Source: Abyssogena phaseoliformis symbiont OG214 (GTDB lineage: Bacteria; Pseudomonadota; Gammaproteobacteria; PS1; Pseudothioglobaceae). Taken from it: DNA of 64,000 bases. Under the pieces are notes generated by a model that was not told the DNA's origin, searched no databases, and was given only the letters and a program-made list of their open reading frames with translations. The position numbers were made by a program, and so were the translations under genes. Shown one piece after another: positions 49,460 to 60,667 of this stretch; within the stretch, counting starts at the first letter, position 1; every line of letters begins with the position of its first letter. The stretch is taken from positions 1,279,912 to 1,343,911 of the forward strand of contig NZ_AP012977.1 in NCBI RefSeq assembly GCF_016592595.1, written 5' to 3'.

Positions 49460-51517
49460 ATGGCATTATTGTTCTCAATGTATTTAGGGTTAAGAGCAGT
49501 AGCAGTGATGATTCTCAATCTGTCTCAATTAGCGGTGGTGACGTTAAAGGTCCCTTAGCAAATGCAATTGTTAAGGTTTACACACTTGATACCAGTAAAG
49601 CCGACTTCAAAGGTGGTTTAATCGCAACAGACAGCACCAATGGAAAAGCTGCTATTAGCGGATTATCACTGCCTTTTCCGCTTAATCCTCCTTATATTAT
49701 GGAGTTTACCACAGGTGCAAATACAACAGACATTACTACTGGCATAACACCAGTTATTACCACCCTACGCACCATCATTACCCAAGAATTACTAGGCAAT
49801 GACGCACAAATTTATGCCACGCCACTAACCAGTATGACCGTTGATATTGCCATCTCAAAAGCAGGTGTAAGTGCGAGTGTAGCAGAATTTTCAACTGAAT
49901 TGGATACAGCGTAGGTGCAAGCAAAATCTACCCTTGGTTTTGGCTTGAATAACTCAGTAGACATCTTTAAAACCTCACCACTGATTGACGATACAACCAA
50001 CACCAAAGAAGAACAAACCAAAGTACTTCAATATCGCTCAGCTGTGGAAGCACTAACTGCAATTGCTTTTGAAATTAACCAGCAATCCTCAGGTGGCACA
50101 ACTGACGAGGTGTTAACTGAATTAGCAAATGACTTAGCCAACGATGGGCAAATTAATGGTGATGCAGGCACACAAATCAACCCAAATACACTACAAGTAT
50201 TATAGCAAGACCCAGATATACTTTGTCTATTCCAAATACCAACAAGACAGTCAAGCAAATTTTGCTAGACGAAACCACCACCACAGATACAACTACAGAT
50301 ACAACTACAGATGCAGAAAATTTAACAACGATAGAAGTTATGATGCCCCTGCACAAACTAATCCCGATTTAGATGGCGATGGAACGCTCAATGCTAATGA
50401 TGCTTTTCCACTAGACAGCACTGAACAACTTGATACTGATAATGATGGTGTGGGCAATAATACTGATACTGATATTGATGGTGACGGTGACGGTGACGGC
50501 ATATTAAATGATGCTGATACTGGCACAAATGCAGATTTTGTTTCTTGCTCACTATTGAGAGACCGTGATGGCGATGGTGTATTTGATGCTGCTGATGCTG
50601 ACCCAACCAACCCTGATGTAAGATTTAACTTTGCACCAATCTTCACCTCAGAAACACCAATTCAAGCAACTGAGGATCAGTTATATAGTTATCAAATTGT
50701 CTTCACTGACAACGACAAAGTGAACGATACAATCGTTTTTTACCAATTCACTTATCCAACATGGCTAACACTGAATGAGAGTACAAAACAACTAAGTAGC
50801 ACGCCAACCAATAGCGCCATTGGCAATCATAATGTTGTTATTAGAATTAATAATGGCAAGAATGCCGATGTTGAACAATCCTTTACCGTTACAGTTGTCA
50901 ATACCAATGATGCACCAGTAATCACCCAAGGTCAAAATATCCTGATAACCATGAGCGAAGATGGCGCACCAATTGCCTTTAGTGCCCCAAATATTGATAC
51001 CACTGATGATGATAATGACACGCTAACTTGGACACTTATCCCCAATGCCACAAATGGCACAGTTTTAGTCAGTGGCACAGGTGCCACACCAATAATTAAT
51101 TACACACCAAGTACTAATTACAATGGTAATGATAGTTTTGAGGTTCAAGTAAATGATGGCAACAGTGGTAATGACACGATTACTGCTAATATTACCATTG
51201 AGCCTGTAGATGATGCACCCACCATCACTGGCAGTCCGAGTGCAAGCGCAACAGCTAATGATATCAAGAGTGACAGTTTGAGTTTCAGCATTCAACATAA
51301 ACCCAGTTGGATAACTTTTAATACTGTAACTGGCGCATTAAGTGGCACACCAATAGAAAGTAATATTGGTGGAGATCTTAGCAATATTATCATTAGTGTT
51401 ACTGCTAACAGTCAAACAACCAACTTAGCCAGTTTTACCATTACTGTTAGTGAAGAGCCAGTAATAGGCGCAATTTGGAATCAATCTAATTGGGACGACG
51501 GGAGCACTTGGCAATGA
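49460..51517 (+). pseudogene. Large secreted adhesin-like protein with thrombospondin-3 and cadherin-like repeats
   Basis: The start carries lipoprotein-like remnants (LFSMYLG, then SSSSDDSQSVSISGG). A carboxypeptidase-regulatory-like beta domain follows (GPLANAIVKVYTLDTSKAD). TAG codons at 49912 and 50203 and frame changes near 50220 and 50340 break it. A 390-codon open part contains the calcium-binding tract DLDGDGTLNANDAFPLD, DTDNDGVGNNTDTDIDGDGD and RDGDGVFDAADADP. Then come He_PIG/dystroglycan-type units (YQIVFTDNDKVNDTIV, PTWLTLNESTKQLSSTPTN) and VCBS-like YNGNDSFEVQVNDGNSGNDT. It was a surface or secreted adhesin. Confidence 0.7.
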
Positions 51518-51558
51518 TAAAAACAAACAACAAGCATTTAACTTTAAGGAGAACAACC

Positions 51559-53157
51559 ATGACAACACATAAAATAATTTTAACCATAGTATCAGCTTTA
51601 TTAACAAATGGCGCTTGGGCAAGCCCCATCACCATGCCCAATACTTTTTCATCAGGTAATGTAGCTGTAGTGGCACAGGTTAATGCTAACTTCACAGCCA
51701 TTAAAGTTGCAGTGGATGCTAATGACGGGAATATTAGCACCAACACTGGAAGTATTAACGCCAACAGTACAAACATTGGCACTAACGATGGTCGTCTCAC
51801 TACTTTAGAGGCGGGTGTTAAAAACTTAGGGTGTAATGACAACATTGCAACAAGTTTTGGTAATATTGGTAATACACTCACAAATCATGGCAGTCACATT
51901 AGCACTTTAGAAAATAGTGGCGGCTCAAGTATAGCGGATAACCCAATCATTAGTGTTAACTGTAGTATTAACTCTTTACAACAAGCGATTGAGCATTCCC
52001 CCCTTACACGGCAAGGTTATTATTGAAATCCCTGGCACTTGTACTGATGATATCTACCTACGTAAAAGTCTCGCCATTCGAGGCAATCCTGATGGACGGC
52101 CTGGCCTAGATGAGATTACTGGCAATGCCACTGGATTTAGCAGTGCAGCAAGCTAAAGTTACAACTTTAACGCAACTAATCCAGTTGGCTTAGTACAAAA
52201 AAATTCAACAAACACATTTATGCAACCATTGAGATTAACGGCAGAGCCTTAACTTTAGAAAATTTAACCATTAACGTAGGTACCAGTTATCATGCTCTAA
52301 GAGTGACCAACAGAGGCAAAGTTTATTTAAAGGACATGGTTCTGAATGGTCGTGATCATGGCATTCGAGTTTTGAATAATTCAATCATTACGTTAAAAAA
52401 TACCAGGGTCAATACCGATGGCACTGCTGGTCGTGATGCAAATGGCTGCAAGGCAACGGTTTGCGGCTAAGGCGTTGTTGCTAGTGCCAATTCCAATGTG
52501 ATTTTAAAATCAGGCAACACGTTGAATTTTGCATCAAGCAATGATGGCGATTCTAGTTTAATTGTGCTTGGCAACACCTCAGTATCTTTGCAAGGCAAAG
52601 ACAACACAATCAACACTCTTGGTGTGTATCTAAACTCTTCATTTGAACAAATAAAACATAACACAGACAGTTCAAATAATCATATTAATGGTAATTTAGA
52701 GATTTGTGAAAACTCAAGTTTTATTGCCACAAGAGCCACGATTGACACAAGCTTGAATAACTCCAATACTGATACTAATGAGCAAGAAATTGAAGTTTGT
52801 GATGGTTCTTCTATGAGTTTAAACGGTATTGATGCTAATGCAATTTTGGTCACCTCAAAAAAGATTGATATTGATGGAAATTCGTCATTTGAAATCGATA
52901 CTTGGGATGATAATAACAACATAGTTAATAGCGTCGTGATTCAACCGCCACAAGGAGAAACTGGACAAATCCAAGTTGGCATCTCTAAGGTCAATCTTGA
53001 AGTCAGTGGCACAATTGTCATGAACGTTCAGTTAGATAGTGGCTCTCATATGTATACAAGCAATGATACAGTCATTGATGGTGATTTATCCGTAAGGACT
53101 TACAGCTCTTATTATGCTAAAAATAGCAACAGTATTTATCGAAGCATATGTCCATAA
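51559..53157 (+). pseudogene. Secreted right-handed beta-helix surface protein, frameshifted
   Basis: AAGGAG precedes ATG 51559. The signal peptide is TTHKIILTIVSALLTNGAWA. Next comes PNTFSSGNVAVVAQVNANF and a helical stalk of Asn/Thr-rich units (NDGNISTNTGSINANSTN, NDGRLTTLEAG). Frame changes near 52010, 52160, 52200 and 52465 separate later parts. These consist of beta-helix rungs (IIEIPGTCTDDIYLRK, NVILKSGNTLNFASS, NINGNLEICENSSF-like). The last 220 codons are open and run to TAA 53157. It follows the adhesin on the same strand. Confidence 0.65.
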
Positions 53158-53160
53158 CTA

Positions 53161-53454
53161 ATTAATAAATTTAGCATAAAACAAACTACTGAAAAACAAT
53201 TTAACCATCAAGCAACGGTTAGACTATTTGGCTCAAGAATAAATGACAGCCTTAAAGGCGGTGATATTGATTTATTGCTAGAATTTAGTGCAAAAACCAC
53301 ACATTTGACGCGTAAAGTATTGCGTTTTAATACGCTTTTACAAAAACAATTAGGTGCTCAAAAAATCGACATTATCACCCTAGAGCCACATCAAACACCA
53401 AATGCCATTCAGCAACAAGCGCTTAAAACAGGGATAGAATTAACTAAATTATGA
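53161..53454 (+). CDS. MNT-type minimal nucleotidyltransferase antitoxin
   Basis: The signature RLFGSRINDSLKGGDIDLLLEF has GSR and the DxD pair of MntA-type proteins. The C-terminal part QKQLGAQKIDIITLEPHQ is also typical, and 97 codons match the family. No ATG exists: the frame follows directly on the preceding stop (TAA 53155) with ATT 53161 as the only early candidate, so the start is lost or non-canonical. The stop overlaps the toxin ATG (ATGA). MntA antitoxins AMPylate the HEPN toxin. Confidence 0.7.
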   Translation: MNKFSIKQTTEKQFNHQATVRLFGSRINDSLKGGDIDLLLEFSAKTTHLTRKVLRFNTLLQKQLGAQKIDIITLEPHQTPNAIQQQALKTGIELTKL

Positions 53455-53858
53455 TTATTCTTAACAAAGAGGATTTGTTGGTAAAAAGCGTAGTTGGGTG
53501 CTTATTCTCTGAAGATAATTTAAGTTATAAAACACCTTGAAAACGCCTGAAGGCATTGATAGGCTAGAATCTTTTGTATCTAAATTTTCACGCATGCAAG
53601 ACATGTTTGTGGATAAATTATTACCACTTTTCCTCAAGCAATCTGGCGAAATCCCCAAAACGGCAATTGATAATCTATATCGATTAGAGCAGCTTAACAT
53701 TATTAATAATGCTGATAATTGGGTAGATATGCGTCTATTACGTAATAAACTGGTACACAAATATGTAATTACTTGAACACTTGTTGTTGGCTAAAGAATT
53801 TTCCTTTGAACTAAGCCAAGGCTTTACAAACCTTAAATACATTCTAGAAAAATCATAA
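53451..53858 (+). pseudogene. HEPN ribonuclease toxin (HepT-like), frameshifted
   Basis: The first frame MIILNKEDLLVKSVVGCLF ends after DNLSYKTP. The family continues in another frame: KTPEGIDRLESFVSKFSRMQ, DKLLPLFLKQSGEIPKTAID, NLYRLEQLNIINNADNW, and the catalytic RNKLVH (Rx4H). A second frame change near 53775 leads to LLLAKEFSFELSQGFTNLK. The RNase motif itself is intact but the protein is split twice. Confidence 0.75.
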
Positions 53859-53906
53859 TTGGTTTATAAAGTATAATTGTTAGTTTATTATTTTAGGAAA
53901 CTAATT

Positions 53907-55151
53907 ATGAAAAATGCTTTTTATGCCCAATCAGGTGGTGTGACTGCTGTGATTAATGCATCAGCTTGTGGCGTGATTGAAACAGCGCGCAAACATCCAG
54001 ATAAAATCGGCACGGTATATGCAGGTCAAAACGGCATTATCGGCGCACTCACTGAAAATTTAATTGACACATCAAAAGAGTCTAGTGCTGATATTAAGGC
54101 CTTAAAACATACGCCTTCTGGTGGCTTTGGCTCTTGTCGTTATAAAATGAAATCTTTAGAGACTAACAAAGCAGAATATGAAAGACTAATTGAAGTATTC
54201 AAAGCGCATAGTATTGGTTATTTTTTCTACAATGGCGGTGGCGATTCAGCAGATACCTGCTTAAAGGTCTCTCAATTATCTGAATCAATGGGCTACCCAA
54301 TTCAAGCCATTCATGTACCTAAAACAGTGGATAACGACTTACCAATTACAGACAACTGCCCAGGTTTCGGCTCAGTTGCTAAATATATTGCTGTCTCTAC
54401 TATGGAAGCCAGTTTTGACGTGGCTTCAATGGCGGCAACCTCAACTAAAATTTTCGTCCTTGAAGTGATGGGTCGTCATGCAGGTTGGATTGCAGCAGCA
54501 GGTGGCTTGGTTGATGATTCAATCCCTGTGGTAATTTTATTCCCAGAGGTTGATTTTGATGAAAAAAAATTTTTAGCTAAAGTTGACAAAAACGTCAAAG
54601 GATTTGGCTATTGCACAATCGTTGTATCTGAAGGTACAAAATGGCCAGATGGTCGTTTCCTAGCAGAACAAGGCACTCGTGATGACTTTGGTCATGCACA
54701 ACTTGGTGGCGCAGCACCTGTCGTTGCTAATTTAATCAAAAACTCTTTGGGTTATAAATACCACTGGGCGATTGCAGATTACTTGCAACGTGCTGCTCGT
54801 CACTTGGCCTCAAAATCTGATGTTGAACAAGCTTATGCACTAGGTGAAGCGGCTGTTAATATGGCGCTTGAAGGCAAAAACTCAGTCATGCCTGCCATTA
54901 TTCGCACCTCAAACAACCCTTATACTTGGGAGATTGGCTCAGGTGAATTAAAAGATGTCGCTAACATTGAAAAAATGATGCCCATGAACTACATTTCAGA
55001 TGATGGTTTTGGCATTACTGACGCTTGCCGTGAATATTTACAGCCACTTATCGAAGGTGAAGACTATCCACCATACACAAATGGCTTGCCTGATTATGTG
55101 GTGATGAAAAAAATAATGGCGGATAAAAAATTACCCCCATTTGAGATTTAA
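53907..55151 (+). CDS. pfp: Pyrophosphate-dependent 6-phosphofructokinase
   Basis: Reversible phosphorylation of fructose-6-phosphate using PPi. The start at MKNAFYAQSGG (53907) follows AGGAAA; a longer frame begins at 53877. The nucleotide-binding region is YNGGGDSADT, and HVPKTVDNDLPITD carries the Lys that PPi enzymes have in place of Gly in ATP-dependent PFK. EVMGRHAGWIA completes the active site. 414 residues. With the H+-PPase and adk downstream it forms a pyrophosphate-economy cluster seen in chemosynthetic symbionts, where it may also serve the Calvin cycle (Fru-1,6-P2 and Sedo-1,7-P2). Confidence 0.92.
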   Translation: MKNAFYAQSGGVTAVINASACGVIETARKHPDKIGTVYAGQNGIIGALTENLIDTSKESSADIKALKHTPSGGFGSCRYKMKSLETNKAEYERLIEVFKAHSIGYFFYNGGGDSADTCLKVSQLSESMGYPIQAIHVPKTVDNDLPITDNCPGFGSVAKYIAVSTMEASFDVASMAATSTKIFVLEVMGRHAGWIAAAGGLVDDSIPVVILFPEVDFDEKKFLAKVDKNVKGFGYCTIVVSEGTKWPDGRFLAEQGTRDDFGHAQLGGAAPVVANLIKNSLGYKYHWAIADYLQRAARHLASKSDVEQAYALGEAAVNMALEGKNSVMPAIIRTSNNPYTWEIGSGELKDVANIEKMMPMNYISDDGFGITDACREYLQPLIEGEDYPPYTNGLPDYVVMKKIMADKKLPPFEI

Positions 55152-55216
55152 GTATTACTACAAGGAAACAAGGCTTCCTTATTTTTAACAAAAAAAACAT
55201 TAAATAAAACAGATAA

Positions 55217-55876
<660 letters not shown>

Positions 55877-55891
55877 GCGATTTAATCTCTT

Positions 55892-57061
55892 ATGACTAAA
55901 TTTGGTCCAATAGAAATTAACATCCCCTTTCACCCCATCCCCTTTGGATGTGCCACAGGGGATGAAACCTAACAAGTTTTTTAACTCGCCTGAAAATCTT
56001 CAAGATTTAACCCAAAATAACGGCTTATCGGCCAACGATGAAAATTTGCTACTTTATCGAAAAGCTTTGGGGCATTCAAATGAATTCGATTGCTCTGTTA
56101 TTTATACAACACCTCCAAAAGCATTCTGAACCCTTTAGGTCGTCCAGTGCGACATACACAACTACCTGATAAAGTAAAGAATGTATGGAATCGCATGAAC
56201 CAAATTATTATTGGTTTTATGCTAGAACATTACCCAGATCCAGACAAGCATCTCATTCTTGCTGGTGAGGCATCACTTGATGCCACTTGGCCAATGACTA
56301 ATGCAGGTGTACCCAGCATTAGAATGCTGCATAATCATTTTATCGTCTTTGACAAAGAAGCGCTTACACGCGCAAAACTAGCCGACACTAACAACCCTAA
56401 TCTAACAGATGGTGGTCAACATTCCTTATTTGCCGCTTACATGCAGGATGTTTATACTGAATTTTTATCCGCTTTGGGCTTAAAAATACTTAAACCCATC
56501 ACTGGCGAAGCCTCAAGTCTTAAACTAACTGGATATCCACAAGGACTGCCCAATTGGGAAATTCAAGGCGGTATTGAAAGTTTAAAAAATATTGATTTTT
56601 GGAAAGAGTATGATCAAGTTTTAAAAGGGTTTTTGGATCTTTATCGCAGTTTTTTGCCCAAGTATCAAGCAGAAACTCTGGCGTCCCAGTTAATGCCTAT
56701 TTTCCAAAAGAAATTGAGAAAATTTTATTATTTAATAACTACTTCCTATCTGCCGCTAAAAAAGTGCACGACAAATGTATTAACGATGCCAAATATTCAA
56801 TCTTCCATTCGCTGGCAACCAGCATTCAAACAACTTATCTATCGTAATGATGACAACAAACTTATTGTCATCATTTCCCAAAATTCAATTGGCAATGCTA
56901 TTACAGAGCTTTTAGGTGTCGTGGTTAACCGCGCCCCAGATGCTTTAAGCTATGAAAAAGCCGAGCCTGCCCTTATTGAAAAACTACTTAAACTTAGATC
57001 TCGCTTAATTGAAGCAGATTTAGGTCATGGCATTAAAACCAAATATTGGAACGAAAACTAG
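55892..57061 (+). pseudogene. Conserved uncharacterised protein, frameshifted
   Basis: ATG 55892 opens MTKFGPIEINIPFHPIPFG and stops. The neighbouring frame carries KPNKFFNSPENLQDLTQN and LYRKALGHSNEFDCSVIY to TGA near 56127. The last frame continues NPLGRPVRHTQLPDKVKNVW, LILAGEASLDATWP, NAGVPSIRMLHNHFIVFD and a long C-terminal helical part to TAG 57061. Two frame changes in about 390 codons suggest a broken gene; if the first is an artefact, a start at 55944 or 55959 is possible. The HNH-like motif (LHNHFIVF) is notable, but I cannot name a family. Confidence 0.5.
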
Positions 57062-57202
57062 CACTTAATAACACTCTATTAATAATTAACATAAGTTAGC
57101 TCTATTAAATTATTAAGTTATCGTCTTACTGTGTAAGCAATTATTAACTATAATCAATCCTGAAGAAAATTTTCATACAACTAAAAAGGAGAAAATAAAG
57201 TA

Positions 57203-59203
57203 ATGGATACAATTCTTATCCTTGCCGTTTCGGCATCAATTATCGCTGTTTTATATGGCCTATTTACAATTACCTGGATTAACAAACAGCCTACAGGTAA
57301 TGACAAAATGAAGGAAATTTCAGATGCGATTGCACAAGGCGCAAATGCTTACCTAAATCGTCAATATTCAACCATTGCTATGGTGGGTGTTGTTTTACTT
57401 GTCATTATTACTTATTTTTTAGGTATCACCGTTGGTCTTGGCTTTTTAGTTGGTGCAGTATTATCAGGCGCAACAGGCTACATTGGTATGAATGTATCAG
57501 TTAAGTCTAATGCTCGCACAGCACAAGCGGCTAATAACGGCATGAATGCCGCTTTCCAAGTTGCCTTTAAAGGTGGTACTGTCACGGGTATGTTGGTTGT
57601 TGGCTTGGCACTATTAGGTGTTTCTGGTTACTACGCTGGTATGATTGAGTTTGGCGTTGCACAAAAAGACGCATTACATGCGCTTATTGGCCTTGCGTTT
57701 GGTGGCTCGCTTATTTCAATTTTCGCGCGTTTAGGTGGCGGTATTTTCACTAAAGGTGCTGACGTTGGTGCTGATATTGTTGGTAAAGTTGAGGTTGGCA
57801 TTCCAGAGGATGACCCACGCAATCCTGCAGTAATCGCTGACAACGTGGGTGACAACGTGGGTGATTGTGCAGGTATGGCTGCTGACTTATTTGAAACTTA
57901 TGCGGTTACCATTGTTGCAACCATGATGCTTGCGGGTGTTTTAGGCTTGGGTGATAATGCTATTTTGTATCCCTTGGCTTTGGGCTCAGCTTCAATTATT
58001 ACTTCTATTATAGGCACTTTTTTTGTTAAGGTCTCCGATGGTGGTTCTATCATGGGTGCTCTATATAAAGGCTTAATCGTTTCAGCGGGACTAGCTGCGG
58101 TTTCTTTTTACTTTATTACTGATGACATGGATATGGGGATAAATTTATTCTACGCATCACTCATCGGTTTGGCACTAACAGCCGTTATGGTTGTGGTAAC
58201 AGAGTATTACACGTCAACTGAATATAGCCCTGTGCAACATGTTGCCGAGGCATCACTCACAGGTGATGGTACTAACGTTATTGCCGGTATTGGCTTGAGT
58301 ATGAAATCTACCGCTCTTCCTGTGCTGGCAGTATGCGCGAGTATTTGGGGTGCGCATGAATTGGGCGGCTTATATGCTATTGCAATTGCAGCAACAGCTA
58401 TGTTATCAATGACAGGCGTTATTGTCGCACTTGATGCCTACGGTCCAATTACGGACAATGCAGGTGGCATCGCAGAAATGGCTAAACTTCCAGAAAAAAT
58501 TCGCAATATTACCGATCCTCTAGATGCCGTTGGTAATACAACCAAAGCGGTAACCAAAGGCTATGCAATTGGCTCTGCTGGTTTGGCAGCACTGGTATTG
58601 TTTGCCGACTTTACTAATGAACTACGCACTATTGAACAATTCAAAGACATTGCATTTGACTTGTCTAATCATAAAGTAATCATTGGTTTATTCTTAGGTG
58701 GCTTAGTGCCTTATTTATTTGGTGCAATGGCAATGGAGGCTGTTGGTCGTGCTGCAGGTGGTATTGTCAATGAAGTACGTCGTCAGTTTAGAGAAATGCC
58801 AGGCATTTTGGATTACACACAAAAGCCTGATTATTCTAAAGCAGTTGACATGCTCACTAAATCTGCCATTAAAGAAATGATATTGCCTTCTATTTTGCCA
58901 ATTGCGTTTCCGGTTATCGTTGGCTTGCTATTAGGTGCTGAGGCGCTAGGTGGGCTACTAATCGGCTCTATCGCAACGGGTATTTTTGTTGCAATCTCAA
59001 TGACCACGGGTGGTGGTGCATGGGATAACGCTAAAAAATATATCGAAGATGGTCACTTTGGTGGTAAAGGCTCAGATGCTCATAAGGCTGCTGTTACTGG
59101 CGATACAGTGGGCGACCCATACAAGGATACAGCAGGACCTGCTATTAATCCACTGATTAAGATTATTAACATTGTTGCAATTATGATTATTCCTCTTTTG
59201 TAA
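57203..59203 (+). CDS. hppA: Membrane proton-translocating pyrophosphatase, K+-independent type
   Basis: A polytopic (about 16 helices) pump that couples PPi hydrolysis to H+ export, or can make PPi in reverse. The catalytic loop [20 protein letters not shown], then [20 protein letters not shown], and the later [16 protein letters not shown] and [18 protein letters not shown] are intact. In [16 protein letters not shown], the Lys and Thr mark the K+-independent subclass (K+-dependent enzymes have Ala and Gly there). 666 residues, with a strong ribosome binding site (AAGGAG). Preceded by pfp-adk, followed by a terminator. Confidence 0.96.
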   Translation: MDTILILAVSASIIAVLYGLFTITWINKQPTGNDKMKEISDAIAQGANAYLNRQYSTIAMVGVVLLVIITYFLGITVGLGFLVGAVLSGATGYIGMNVSVKSNARTAQAANNGMNAAFQVAFKGGTVTGMLVVGLALLGVSGYYAGMIEFGVAQKDALHALIGLAFGGSLISIFARLGGGIFTKGADVGADIVGKVEVGIPEDDPRNPAVIADNVGDNVGDCAGMAADLFETYAVTIVATMMLAGVLGLGDNAILYPLALGSASIITSIIGTFFVKVSDGGSIMGALYKGLIVSAGLAAVSFYFITDDMDMGINLFYASLIGLALTAVMVVVTEYYTSTEYSPVQHVAEASLTGDGTNVIAGIGLSMKSTALPVLAVCASIWGAHELGGLYAIAIAATAMLSMTGVIVALDAYGPITDNAGGIAEMAKLPEKIRNITDPLDAVGNTTKAVTKGYAIGSAGLAALVLFADFTNELRTIEQFKDIAFDLSNHKVIIGLFLGGLVPYLFGAMAMEAVGRAAGGIVNEVRRQFREMPGILDYTQKPDYSKAVDMLTKSAIKEMILPSILPIAFPVIVGLLLGAEALGGLLIGSIATGIFVAISMTTGGGAWDNAKKYIEDGHFGGKGSDAHKAAVTGDTVGDPYKDTAGPAINPLIKIINIVAIMIIPLL

Positions 59204-59220
59204 TAATTAATTGATTCATT

Positions 59221-59252
59221 AAAAATGAGGAATGACAACTCTCATTTTTTTT
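59221..59252 (+). terminator. Rho-independent terminator of hppA
   Basis: Stem AAAAATGAG / CTCATTTTT with an 11-base loop and a T-run, 17 bases after the hppA stop. Confidence 0.75.
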
Positions 59253-59325
59253 ACGCCTGAAGCAGTATAAATAACTAAAGAAAAACCATTCTGGTTATTA
59301 ACAGGGCATTGCCCATTATTAAAAC

Positions 59326-59354
59326 AAAAAAGACATGCTACGTATGTCTTTTTT
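59326..59354 (-). terminator. Terminator downstream of the apr operon
   Basis: An 11-bp stem AAAAAAGACAT / ATGTCTTTTTT with a 7-base loop. Read on the minus strand it follows the last small gene by about 26 bases and ends in T-rich sequence; A and T tracts on both sides let it work in both directions. Confidence 0.8.
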
Positions 59355-59380
59355 TAAAATTTAAATCTTAAAAATAAGTA

Positions 59381-59740
59381 TTATTTTTGAATGTGCAAAT
59401 CTAGGCCTTTGGTGTGTTTGCTTAGCATAAAATCCGCTTGCGCCTTTAACAACTTATCCGCACATTCGTACAAATCGTTATATTCAGGAACGCCAGTATC
59501 AAAGCGTTGATCAGTCAAATAATAAAAGAAATTTTTGTAGGAAAATGCACCCATTTTTAAAATAATAAAAGTTGAGTTTTGATCTTCCCAAACAACTGCT
59601 GGGGCAAGCGTTGGCTCATCTTCACCTTCTTTGGTAATTTCAATATCAGCTAAATTAACCTCAATCTTTTCTTTTCTCCAACGATGATCAACCGCACTTT
59701 GAATGGTCTTTATTTCTGATTCTGTAAAGTCAATACTCAT
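59381..59740 (-). CDS. Conserved small protein, last gene after aprA
   Basis: 119 residues, acidic to neutral, soluble. It starts SIDFTESEIKTIQSAVDHRW and contains PAVVWEDQNSTFIILKMGAF with several aromatic residues, then KNFFYYLTDQRFDTG. No metal motif or signal peptide. It is 2 bases from the slyD-like gene and ends at a terminator, so it is the 3' gene of the apr transcript. I do not recognise a family. Confidence 0.7.
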   Translation of the reverse strand: MSIDFTESEIKTIQSAVDHRWRKEKIEVNLADIEITKEGEDEPTLAPAVVWEDQNSTFIILKMGAFSYKNFFYYLTDQRFDTGVPEYNDLYECADKLLKAQADFMLSKHTKGLDLHIQK

Positions 59741-59742
59741 AA

Positions 59743-60249
59743 TTAATGTATTGTTAATAACTGTTCCATATCTGGCTGCTCATCTATCATACCACCTGCC
59801 TCCATCTCTTCATCCGTTGCATCACGCACTAAAAGAATTTCGAGCGAAAATTTAACTTCACGGCCACAAAGTGGATTATTACCATCAATGGTAACTGTCT
59901 TATCATCGACTTTAGTGACCAAAAACTCCTTAGGATCTCCTTTGGAATTTTCCATAACAACCTTAGTACCTACTTTTTGATATTCTGGTGGAACATTTTT
60001 AATTTTATCAATAAAAACTAAAGATTCGTCACGAAATCCGTATATTTTCTCTACATCGATGTTAATCTCAATGATATCGCCCTGCTTTCTGCCTTCTAAT
60101 TCAGCAATAACCTCTTTGCCCAATGTATCGTTAACGCCATGCACGTAGCCGACTGGATATTCAATTTCTGAAAAGACATTACCAGTTTTTTTATCAATGA
60201 CTTTGTAGATAAGTTCAACATATTTAGAATCTTGAATAGTATTATCCAC
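59743..60249 (-). CDS. slyD: SlyD-like FKBP-type peptidyl-prolyl isomerase
   Basis: 168 residues with the SlyD split FKBP/IF architecture: YVELIYKVIDKKTGNVF, YVHGVNDTLGKEVIAELEGR, the chaperone flap YGFRDESLVFIDKIKNVPPE, and VDDKTVTIDGNNPLCGREVKF closing the FKBP core. The His-rich metal tail of E. coli SlyD is absent. Placed in the apr operon, it may help fold or insert cofactors into AprA/AprB (inference). Confidence 0.85.
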   Translation of the reverse strand: MDNTIQDSKYVELIYKVIDKKTGNVFSEIEYPVGYVHGVNDTLGKEVIAELEGRKQGDIIEINIDVEKIYGFRDESLVFIDKIKNVPPEYQKVGTKVVMENSKGDPKEFLVTKVDDKTVTIDGNNPLCGREVKFSLEILLVRDATDEEMEAGGMIDEQPDMEQLLTIH

Positions 60250-60254
60250 AGCTT

Positions 60255-60605
60255 TTAAAAAATTGTTGTACCAAAAATCTTAACCACATCATCTTCATAA
60301 CCAAGCACGAGTCTACCTAAGTACTCACCCTCTTTTTTAGAGTGAGTTTGTTTATATAACACGGTTACATGCTGACCACGGCGAATCATACCCAAATACC
60401 CTGCGCCTTTTTCAAGACCCTTGGTTAGCTCGCTACGGGCAAACTGTTTACCCATTTCAATTTCATTGGCACCACGCAAAAAGTCCTCTGAAAAATGACG
60501 ACTAAAGGCGCCATAATTACTACTATTAGAATATTTAACTAAGTCATCCCACATTGGACTTGCAATCGCTAAAATTTCTTCATCTGTTTTATCAATAATG
60601 TTCAT
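60255..60605 (-). CDS. Conserved small protein downstream of aprA, SnoaL/NTF2-like by appearance
   Basis: 116 residues: a helical N-terminal part (KTDEEILAIASPMWDDLVKY) followed by an alternating beta part (GYLGMIRRGQHVTVLYKQ, GEYLGRLVLGYEDDVVKIFG). The helix-then-curved-sheet order resembles cone-shaped NTF2-like folds, a weak call. It lies 62 bases after aprA and 5 bases before slyD on the same strand. Confidence 0.6.
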   Translation of the reverse strand: MNIIDKTDEEILAIASPMWDDLVKYSNSSNYGAFSRHFSEDFLRGANEIEMGKQFARSELTKGLEKGAGYLGMIRRGQHVTVLYKQTHSKKEGEYLGRLVLGYEDDVVKIFGTTIF

Positions 60606-60667
60606 TTATCCAATATTCCAACAAAACGTTTTTTCTTAAACAGTAGATAAAAATTTAAACTAAATCT

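Noticed and set aside
50338..50646. Low-complexity Ser/Pro-rich minus-strand ORFs opposite the thrombospondin-3 repeats
   Set aside because: Repetition arises from the Asp/Gly-rich coding repeats on the plus strand.
59281..59312. Possible small RNA or second hairpin between hppA and the apr operon
   Set aside because: Short imperfect pairings only; no promoter or conserved structure can be seen.
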